5,213 nt of DNA from JBBDMC01 sp964441935. GTDB taxonomy: Bacteria > Pseudomonadota > Alphaproteobacteria > Rhizobiales > Kaistiaceae. Positions 1 to 5,213 of the stretch are shown here, in pieces (within the stretch, counting starts at the first letter, position 1; each line of letters begins with the position of its first letter). The position numbers were made by a program, and so were the translations under genes. The DNA lies in contig CAYTXI010000142.1 in NCBI GenBank assembly GCA_964441935.1, forward strand, positions 1-5,213. The letters run 5' to 3'. The notes beneath the pieces were generated by a model. The model searched no databases, was not told where the DNA came from, and saw nothing but the letters and a program-made list of their open reading frames with translations.

Positions 1-2083
1 TGTCCTGGTCGAACAGCTCGGCGAGACTTGGCTTGTCGCGTGCGAAGGCGTGACCGAGGTTGCCGAGGCCCCATACGGCGAGGGAATAGTCGGTGGCGAC
101 GAAGCCGGTGGGCCGCAGTTTCGCCCGCTCGAGCCTGCGGGTGAGCAACATGCCGAGACTCTGGTGGGCGAGCCGCCCCTCGAACGGGTAGGCGACCATG
201 TAGTAGCGGGCCCCGCGCGGAAACGTCTCGACCAGGAGCTGGTCGGTCCGCGGCAGAACTGAGCGCCGCTTCTGGATTCTCAGCCAGTCCGAGACCTGGC
301 CCGGCAGGGTGTTCCACTTCTCCTCGTCGGCGAGCATGGCGCGGACGCCGGCGGCGAGATACGTCGACAGTGGGAACTTGCCGCCGGCGTAGAGCGGGAT
401 CTTCGGCGTATCGTCCTTGGTGCGGGTGGCGATGACTTCGTTCTCGTGGATGCCCTCGAAGGAAAGGATCACGCCGGCGAACAGGAACGTGTCGCCGGGC
501 GCCAGCGTCTCAATGAAGTATTCCTCGATCTTGCCGAGCACACGGCCGCCCCGCCCGGCAAAGCCATGGCCGCGGTTCTTCGCCACGCGGACAGTCAGCA
601 GGGGCGACTCGATGATGGTGCCGACGTTCAGCCGGTATTGCTGTGCGACGCGCGGGTGGGTGATCCGCCAGAGGCCGTCCTTGCCCTGACGGATGCGCGC
701 GAAGCGCTCGTAGGTCTTCAGCGCGTAGCCGCCGGTGGCGACGAATTCGACCACCCGGTTGAAGGTCGGCCGGTCGAGGTCGCGATAGGGGTAAGCCGAA
801 ACGACCTCGCGGTAGAGCGCATCGGCGTCGAACGGCGCCGCGCAGGCCATGCCGAGGACGTGCTGGGCGAGAACGTCGAGGGCGCCCGGCCGGATCGGGG
901 GCGTGTCCTGAGCGCCAAGGTAGTTGGCGTCGAGCGCGGCGCGGCACTCCATGACCTCGAAGCGGTTGGCCGGCACCAACAGCGCCTCGGACGGCTCGTC
1001 CAGGCGATGGTTGGCGCGGCCAATGCGCTGGGCGAGGCGGCTCGCACCCTTGGGCGCGCCGACGTGGACGACGAGATCGACGTCGCCCCAGTCGATGCCG
1101 AGGTCGAGGGTCGACGTGCACACAACGGCGCGCAGTCTCCCCGAGACCATCGCCGCCTCGACCTTGCGGCGCTGGGTGGTGTCGAGCGAACCGTGGTGGA
1201 GAGCGATCGGCAGGCCGTCGCGGTTGTTCCGCCATAGCTCCTGGAAGATGAGCTCCGCCTGGCTGCGGGTGTTGACGAAGACGAGCGCCATGCGGTGAGC
1301 GGCGATGGCGCCATAAACGTCGGCAAGGGCATAGCGGGCCGAATGCCCCGCCCACGGCACCCGTTCCTCCGACTCCAGAATCGCGATCTCGGGCTTGGCC
1401 CCGCCGGCCACCGTGACGAGGTCCGCGAGACCTGTTCCGCGCCCCACCAACCACGCCCTCAGCTCATCCGGGTCGGCGACGGTGGCGGAGAGGCCGATCG
1501 TTTTCAGCTTCGGCGCCAAGCTCCTCAGCCGCGCGAGGTCGAGCGACAGGAGGTCGCCGCGCTTGTTGGTGACGAGCGCGTGCAGCTCGTCGAGGACGAC
1601 GGTGTCGAGGTCGGCGAAGAAACGGGCAGCGTCGAGGGCAGACGTCAGCAACGCCACCTGCTCCGGCGTGGTCATCAGGATGTCCGGCGGGTTGAGCTTC
1701 TGGCGCTGGCGCTTGTGAACGGAGGTGTCTCCGGTGCGCGTCTCCAAACGCACGGTGAGTCCAATCTCGGCGACCGGCGCCTCCAGGTTGCGGGCAATGT
1801 CGACGGCGAGCGCCTTCAACGGCGACACGTAGAGGGTGTGGATGCTGCGGCCGCCGAGCGGTGCTCTCTTCGGGCGCTCCTGCAATGCGACGAGGCTCGG
1901 CAGGAAGCCGGCGAGCGTCTTGCCCGCGCCGGTCGGCGCGATCAGCAGCACCGAGCGCCCTGCCCGCGCCTTCGCCAGCAGCTCGATCTGGTGCGGCCGC
2001 GGGGTCCAGCCGCGCGCGGCGAACCAGTCGGCGAAGGGCGCCGGCAGCAGAGCCGGCTCGCTGATCTCGGCGGCGGTCGTCAT
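1..2083 (-). CDS. Ligase-associated DEXH-box DNA helicase (Lhr-core family), C-terminus missing at window edge
   Basis: SF2 helicase of the Lhr-core type. Characterised relatives are ssDNA-dependent ATPases that move 3' to 5' and unwind tailed duplexes; a DNA-repair role in the cytoplasm is inferred from the family. Translation from ATG at 2083 stays open for 694 residues to the left edge, and relatives are roughly 800-850, so about 100-150 residues are missing. Visible motifs: PRPHQ 28-32 upstream of Walker A; APTGAGKT 49-56; motif Ia YVSPLKAL 85-92; TRTGDT 115-120; TTPEQ 138-142; motif II DELH 165-168; motif III SAT 199-201; motif IV FVNTRSQAE 269-277; HHGSL 296-300; motif V TSTLDLGID 323-331; motif VI QRIGRANHR 352-360. 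The remainder matches the Lhr winged-helix and DEAD/H-associated C-terminal region. All catalytic motifs are intact and no frameshift was seen. No other in-frame start was found just upstream and there is no clear Shine-Dalgarno. It is divergent from the exonuclease, its usual cassette partner. Confidence 0.95.
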   Translation of the reverse strand, partial: MTTAAEISEPALLPAPFADWFAARGWTPRPHQIELLAKARAGRSVLLIAPTGAGKTLAGFLPSLVALQERPKRAPLGGRSIHTLYVSPLKALAVDIARNLEAPVAEIGLTVRLETRTGDTSVHKRQRQKLNPPDILMTTPEQVALLTSALDAARFFADLDTVVLDELHALVTNKRGDLLSLDLARLRSLAPKLKTIGLSATVADPDELRAWLVGRGTGLADLVTVAGGAKPEIAILESEERVPWAGHSARYALADVYGAIAAHRMALVFVNTRSQAELIFQELWRNNRDGLPIALHHGSLDTTQRRKVEAAMVSGRLRAVVCTSTLDLGIDWGDVDLVVHVGAPKGASRLAQRIGRANHRLDEPSEALLVPANRFEVMECRAALDANYLGAQDTPPIRPGALDVLAQHVLGMACAAPFDADALYREVVSAYPYRDLDRPTFNRVVEFVATGGYALKTYERFARIRQGKDGLWRITHPRVAQQYRLNVGTIIESPLLTVRVAKNRGHGFAGRGGRVLGKIEEYFIETLAPGDTFLFAGVILSFEGIHENEVIATRTKDDTPKIPLYAGGKFPLSTYLAAGVRAMLADEEKWNTLPGQVSDWLRIQKRRSVLPRTDQLLVETFPRGARYYMVAYPFEGRLAHQSLGMLLTRRLERAKLRPTGFVATDYSLAVWGLGNLGHAFARDKPSLAELFDQD

Positions 2084-2158
2084 GGCGCCAGGCGTAGCGC
2101 GGGTGGCACGGGGCGTCCATTGCTGGCCGGCGACGTGGTCCCGGCGTATCGTCTGGCG
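2084..2158. promoter_or_regulatory. Divergent spacer between helicase and exonuclease genes
   Basis: This 75-bp spacer must hold or overlap the promoters of both repair genes unless they are transcribed from further inside each other. It contains no good Shine-Dalgarno for either gene and no convincing -35/-10 pair. A TATCGT at 2147-2152 resembles a -10 box and would place a plus-strand transcript start at about 2159, the A of the exonuclease ATG, but no matching -35 was seen. The sequence GGTGGCAC at 2102-2109 recurs, on the opposite strand, in the other divergent spacer. No alphaproteobacterial LexA-type GTTC-N7-GTTC was found. Confidence 0.4.
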
Positions 2159-3172
2159 ATGCGCCCAGAGGACCTGCTGACCCCGACCCCCGCCGGGCTC
2201 TTCTGCCCGCCCGGTGGCTTCCACATCGACCCGACACGGCCGGTCGCACGCGCGCTCATCACCCACGGCCACGCCGACCATGCTCGCGCCGGCCACGGCG
2301 CAGTGCTTGCGACGCCCGAGACGCTGAAGATCATGGCGGCGCGCTACGGCGAGGGGTTCGCGGCGCGGACCGAGATCGCAAAGCTGGGCGAGACCATGAC
2401 CATCGGCGGGGGGCGGGTGACTTTCCATCCGGCCGGCCACGTGCTCGGGTCGGCGCAGATTGCGGTCGAAGCCAATGGACTCCGCATCGTTACGTCCGGC
2501 GACTACAAACGCCGGGCCGATCCGACCTGCCGGCCGTTCGTGCCGGTCCCCTGCGACATCTTCATCAGCGAGGCGACGTTCGGGCTCCCAGTGTTCCGCC
2601 ACCCGCCGGCGGAAGCCGAGATCGCCAAGCTGATCGCGTCGCTGGATCAGTTCCCCGAGCGCGCGCACCTCGTCGGCGCGTACTCGCTCGGCAAGGCGCA
2701 GCGCGTGATCCGGATGCTGCGGGACGCCGGATACGACCGCACCGTCTATTTACACGGGGCGATGGAGACGCTCTGCCGGCTCTACGAGGCGGAGGGCATC
2801 AGCCTCGGTGTCCTCGCCCCGGCGACGCTCAAGAGCGGCGCCAAGGGTGACTTCACCGGCGCCGTGGTGGTCTGCCCGCCGTCGGAGATCACCGAGCGGT
2901 GGGCGCGGCGCTTCCCCGAGCCGATGGCTTGCTTTGCGTCGGGATGGATGCGCATTCGCCAGCGGGCGAAACAGGCGGGGGTGGAGCTGCCGCTGGTCAT
3001 CTCGGACCACGCCGATTGGGTTGAATTGACTGAAACCATTGCCGAAATCGCACCTGCGGAGGTGTGGGTCACGCACGGGCGGGAAGAGGCGCTGGTGCGC
3101 TGGTGCGAGCTGAACGGCGTCGCCGCCAGGCCGCTGCACATGGTGGGGTATGAGGAAGACGAGGGGGCGTAG
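2159..3172 (+). CDS. Ligase-associated DNA exonuclease, metallo-beta-lactamase fold
   Basis: Predicted metal-dependent DNA nuclease of the MBL/beta-CASP superfamily, related to SNM1/Pso2 and CPSF-like nucleases. The family is thought to trim DNA ends in a cassette with an ATP-dependent ligase and an Lhr-core helicase. The protein is 337 residues, close to the family's usual length. Metal-ligand motifs are complete: THGHADH 35-41 (motif 2), GHVLGS 93-98 (motif 3, His94), SGDYK 113-117 (motif 4, Asp115), ISEATFG 136-142, SDHADW 282-287 and THG 305-307 (His306) in the C-terminal part. The reading frame is open upstream to 1295, but the family N-terminus, MRPEDLLTPTPAGLFCPPGG, begins at ATG 2159; a GTG at 2135 is a less likely alternative. 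No Shine-Dalgarno precedes either. The TAG stop lies 2 bp from the convergent transporter stop. A ligase normally found next to this gene is absent here. Confidence 0.95.
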   Translation: MRPEDLLTPTPAGLFCPPGGFHIDPTRPVARALITHGHADHARAGHGAVLATPETLKIMAARYGEGFAARTEIAKLGETMTIGGGRVTFHPAGHVLGSAQIAVEANGLRIVTSGDYKRRADPTCRPFVPVPCDIFISEATFGLPVFRHPPAEAEIAKLIASLDQFPERAHLVGAYSLGKAQRVIRMLRDAGYDRTVYLHGAMETLCRLYEAEGISLGVLAPATLKSGAKGDFTGAVVVCPPSEITERWARRFPEPMACFASGWMRIRQRAKQAGVELPLVISDHADWVELTETIAEIAPAEVWVTHGREEALVRWCELNGVAARPLHMVGYEEDEGA

Positions 3173-3174
3173 CT

Positions 3175-4353
3175 TCAGGCCGACAGGGTGCGCCGTTCGA
3201 GGAATCGGCCGAGGGCGAACGCCGCCAACGCGGCGAGTGCAAGCGCGGGCACGATCAAGTGCGCCGTGTGGAGCCCCACGCGGCCGGCGAGTTCGCCAAG
3301 TGCCGCAGGCATGATGAGGATGGCCGCTCCGGCCGCAAGCGCCAGGCGGGCGCTTGCCTTGTCACGTTCAGGCCCGGCGGAGCCGATCGCCTGGCCGAGG
3401 CAGAGCGGGAACATCTGCGAAATGCCCAGTCCGACCACAAACAGACCGGCGACGGCCACGGCCACCGTTCCCACACCCCAATAGAGGATGAAACCCACCA
3501 GCACGACGGCGACCGTCGCCACATAGAGGCGCGGAACGGCCACGAAGCGGACCAGGCCGCTGCCGATCACCCGGCCGACGAACATCGCGACCGCGAACGC
3601 GGCAGCGGCGCTCGCCGCCGATGCCGCCGAGAGGCCGACCACGCTTTCCAGGAACGTCGGCGCCCACAAGAAGATGCAGAACTCCGCCGCAACGCCGAAG
3701 GCGAGCGCTGCCCAGTACAGCCAGTAGGCGGGCGGCAGGAAGCCACCAGACGTGGCCTGGACGACTGATGCCTCCGGTGTGTCGTAACGCACGTAGCTTG
3801 CCAGGACCGCGACACCGTAGGCGACGCCGATCAACGTTGCGCCGCGCCAGCCGAGGCCCACGAAAATGCATAGGCCCGCGATGAGGGGCGCGGCGATACC
3901 GTGCCCCGAAGCGACCGCATTGGACTCATTGAATGCGATCGCCCGCTTCTCACCGGCGCATTCGGCAAGTGAGGCGAATACCAGAGCCGGGATGCCGGTT
4001 ATGCCCATGAGGAAAAAGCTCGCAATGCTGACCGGTGCGGCGGGGGCAAGACACAGGACCACCGCTCCGACGGCATACGTCGACACGCTTGCAATGATTA
4101 CACGGCGGCGGCCGAAGCGGCGGACGACGACCGGCATGAAGATGCCGACGAGGAGGATGCCTAAGGCGAAGGCGCTCGAATGAAAGCCGATGACGCGGTA
4201 GCTGACGTCGAGTTCAACCTTCAGGAATGGAAAGATGTTCCCCTGGAGGGTGAGGACGTACTGGAAGAACCCAAGGAGCAGGTAGAGGTGCCAGATCAGC
4301 GGACCGCGAACGATCCCCCTGCCCGCTTCCGGCGCCTTCGCCGCTGCATCCAT
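3175..4353 (-). CDS. Major facilitator superfamily (MFS) transporter, substrate unknown
   Basis: Inner-membrane secondary transporter, 392 residues, the normal size for a 12-helix MFS protein. Hydrophobic segments run through the whole length: TM1 about 19-37, TM2 about 55-77, then the charged loop RRFGRRR at 78-84, TM3 from 85 onward, a central hydrophilic stretch (RYDTPEASVVQATSGG) between the two halves, and six further segments in the C-terminal half. The loop is the MFS motif A position, but the usual Asp before R-x-G-R-R is Arg78 here. An Ala/Ser-rich run (SAASAASAAAAFAVAM) lies in the second half. ATG 4353 is chosen because AGGAGG lies 6 nt upstream and the length fits; a longer start at 4500 would add 49 non-membrane residues and overlap the UvrD-like gene. 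Efflux of a small molecule is plausible but nothing visible fixes the substrate. It is convergent with the exonuclease and divergent from the helicase at 4491. Confidence 0.9.
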   Translation of the reverse strand: MDAAAKAPEAGRGIVRGPLIWHLYLLLGFFQYVLTLQGNIFPFLKVELDVSYRVIGFHSSAFALGILLVGIFMPVVVRRFGRRRVIIASVSTYAVGAVVLCLAPAAPVSIASFFLMGITGIPALVFASLAECAGEKRAIAFNESNAVASGHGIAAPLIAGLCIFVGLGWRGATLIGVAYGVAVLASYVRYDTPEASVVQATSGGFLPPAYWLYWAALAFGVAAEFCIFLWAPTFLESVVGLSAASAASAAAAFAVAMFVGRVIGSGLVRFVAVPRLYVATVAVVLVGFILYWGVGTVAVAVAGLFVVGLGISQMFPLCLGQAIGSAGPERDKASARLALAAGAAILIMPAALGELAGRVGLHTAHLIVPALALAALAAFALGRFLERRTLSA

Positions 4354-4490
4354 GCCCCGCCTCCTCACGGCCGCGACGCGGGCGTGGGGTGCCACCATAG
4401 CAGGTTCGGCGCATGCGGCCCGCCGCATCGTTGCGAACAAAGGGTGAATGATGTCAGGTGACGGGTGCCACAACCCACTGATTCGTTTGC
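4354..4490. promoter_or_regulatory. Divergent spacer between MFS and UvrD-like helicase genes
   Basis: This 137-bp non-coding spacer should hold both divergent promoters. A 9-bp direct repeat, GGGTGCCAC, occurs at 4387-4395 and 4463-4471, 76 bp apart; the first copy sits inside the odd palindrome GGTGCCACC (4388-4396). A minus-strand TATGGT at 4399-4394 could be a -10 box for the MFS gene, about 40 bp before its ATG, but it has no good -35. No convincing promoter was seen toward the helicase. GTTC at 4404-4407 and GAAC at 4434-4437 do not form a LexA-type box. Confidence 0.45.
4360..4365 (-). promoter_or_regulatory. Ribosome binding site of the MFS gene
   Basis: AGGAGG on the minus strand, with a 6-nt spacer to ATG at 4353-4351. 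It is a near-perfect Shine-Dalgarno and decides this start over the longer in-frame one at 4500. It is the only strong ribosome binding site seen before any of the four genes. Confidence 0.85.
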
Positions 4491-5213
4491 ATGTCCGCAC
4501 ACCTCGACCGCCTCAACCCGGACCAGCGCCGCGCCGTCGAATACGGGCTTTGCACCGGCGCGCGGACCGGGACCGTACCGGGACCTCTCGCGGTCATTGC
4601 CGGCGCGGGCACCGGCAAAACCAGCACGCTCGCGCACCGGGTCGTGCACATCATCGCCGGGGGGAGCGACCCCGCCCGCGTTCTTTTGATGACCTTCTCG
4701 CGCCGGGCGGCGGCCGAGATGGAACGCCGGGTCGAGCGCATCATCGGCGGTGCCGTCGGCGCCCACGGAACGGCCCTCCCCTGGTCCGGCACCTTCCACG
4801 GCATCGGGGCGCGGCTCATCCGCGAGCACGCCCATGCGATCGGCCTCGACCCCGGCTTCACCATCCACGACCGGGAGGACTCCGCAGACCTCATGAACCT
4901 CGTGCGGCACGAGATCGGCCTGTCGCAGACCGAGAAGCGGTTCCCGGCCAAGGCGACATGCCTCGCCATCTACTCGCGCACGGTCAACCAGGAGGCGGAG
5001 CTGGCCGAGGTCCTGACGACAGCCTTTCCGTGGTGCGCCGGCTGGGAGGTGGAGCTCAAGCGTCTGTTCAAGACCTACGTCGAAGTCAAGCAGGCGCAGA
5101 ACGTTCTCGACTACGACGACCTCCTGCTCTACTTCGCCGCGATGCTGGCGGTGCCGGCGATCGCCACCGACATCGCTGAGCGCTTCGACCACGTGCTGGT
5201 CGACGAGTACCAG
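4491..5213 (+). CDS. UvrD/Rep-like SF1 ATP-dependent DNA helicase, N-terminal 241 residues only
   Basis: Superfamily 1A helicase, expected to translocate 3' to 5' on single-stranded DNA in repair or recombination. The frame is open from ATG 4491 to the right edge. Visible motifs: Q-motif LNPDQRRAVE 8-17, Walker A AGAGTGKT 37-44 with Lys43, motif Ia MTFSRRAAAEM 67-77, motif Ib SGTFHGIGARLIR 99-111, a YDDLL segment typical of UvrD proteins just before the end, and motif II VDEYQ 237-241, the last codons of the window. Motifs III-VI are outside. ATG 4491 is the first possible start because an in-frame TGA lies at 4479-4481; there is no Shine-Dalgarno before it. Compared with UvrD/PcrA, about a dozen extra residues rich in Gly and Thr sit between the Q-motif and Walker A, and motif Ia reads TFSRRAA instead of the usual TFTNKAA. 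It is probably one of the UvrD-like paralogues common in proteobacteria, not UvrD itself; RecB/AddA-like proteins are less likely. Confidence 0.93.
   Translation, partial: MSAHLDRLNPDQRRAVEYGLCTGARTGTVPGPLAVIAGAGTGKTSTLAHRVVHIIAGGSDPARVLLMTFSRRAAAEMERRVERIIGGAVGAHGTALPWSGTFHGIGARLIREHAHAIGLDPGFTIHDREDSADLMNLVRHEIGLSQTEKRFPAKATCLAIYSRTVNQEAELAEVLTTAFPWCAGWEVELKRLFKTYVEVKQAQNVLDYDDLLLYFAAMLAVPAIATDIAERFDHVLVDEYQ

Noticed and set aside
446..1454. Long open frames on both strands within the helicase region (for example 446-1237 plus and 510-1454 minus)
   Set aside because: They overlap the Lhr-core helicase, whose frame carries every SF2 motif in order. The alternative translations are Arg/Pro/Gly/Ala-rich with no domain resemblance, as expected of shadow frames in GC-rich DNA.
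1295..2158. A 288-residue N-terminal extension of the exonuclease frame, starting at 1295
   Set aside because: The extension lies antisense to the helicase, has shadow-like composition, and would make a protein nearly twice the family length. The family N-terminus starts at 2159.
1464..2249. Minus-strand frame starting at 2249 and running to 1464
   Set aside because: It is out of frame with the helicase, overlaps the exonuclease start, and gives a low-complexity Arg/Ala-rich product without recognisable motifs.
4404..4437. GTTC (4404) and GAAC (4434) as an SOS/LexA box before the UvrD-like gene
   Set aside because: The alphaproteobacterial box needs GTTC-N7-GTTC in direct orientation; neither copy has a partner at the right spacing.
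4354..4500. A 49-residue N-terminal extension of the MFS protein from ATG 4500
   Set aside because: It would overlap the UvrD-like start, adds no membrane segment, and the internal ATG at 4353 has a strong AGGAGG at ideal spacing.
4365..5192. Minus-strand frame of 275 codons opposite the UvrD-like gene, and a plus frame at 4448-5179
   Set aside because: Both are shadows of the UvrD-like coding sequence, whose own frame shows the Q-motif, Walker A, motifs Ia and Ib, and DEYQ.

Overview
The window is GC-rich DNA with tightly packed, proteobacterial-type genes. The protein families and their wording (for example CPPGGFHIDP in the nuclease) suggest an alphaproteobacterium, possibly of the Hyphomicrobiales or Rhodospirillales type. 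This is an inference from family resemblance; there is no rRNA or other taxonomic marker here. No tRNA, CRISPR array, insertion sequence or phage signature was seen.

The layout is two divergent gene pairs, with the two inner genes meeting tail to tail. (1) 1-2083, minus strand: a large SF2 DEXH helicase of the 'ligase-associated' Lhr-core family, with its C-terminus cut off by the window's left edge. (2) 2084-2158: a 75-bp divergent spacer. (3) 2159-3172, plus strand: a complete 'ligase-associated' metallo-beta-lactamase-fold DNA exonuclease. (4) 3175-4353, minus strand: a complete 12-helix major facilitator transporter, convergent with the nuclease and separated from it by 2 bp. (5) 4354-4490: a 137-bp divergent spacer. 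(6) 4491-5213, plus strand: the first 241 residues of a UvrD/Rep-type SF1 helicase, cut by the right edge just after its DEYQ box.

Three of the four genes are DNA-repair enzymes. The Lhr-core helicase and the MBL-fold exonuclease belong to a known bacterial repair cassette that normally also contains an ATP-dependent DNA ligase and a metallophosphoesterase. Here the two genes are divergent, and no ligase lies beside the nuclease; that place is taken by a transporter on the opposite strand. The ligase and phosphoesterase could lie left of position 1, downstream of the helicase, or elsewhere in the genome. The UvrD-like helicase may simply be a neighbour or may join the same repair process; the sequence alone cannot decide this.

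No clearly undescribed system is visible. The items most worth a second look are the missing ligase, the short motif GTGCCAC/GTGGCAC that I found only in the two divergent spacers, the absence of Shine-Dalgarno sequences before the three repair genes, and the atypical N-terminal region of the UvrD-like protein.
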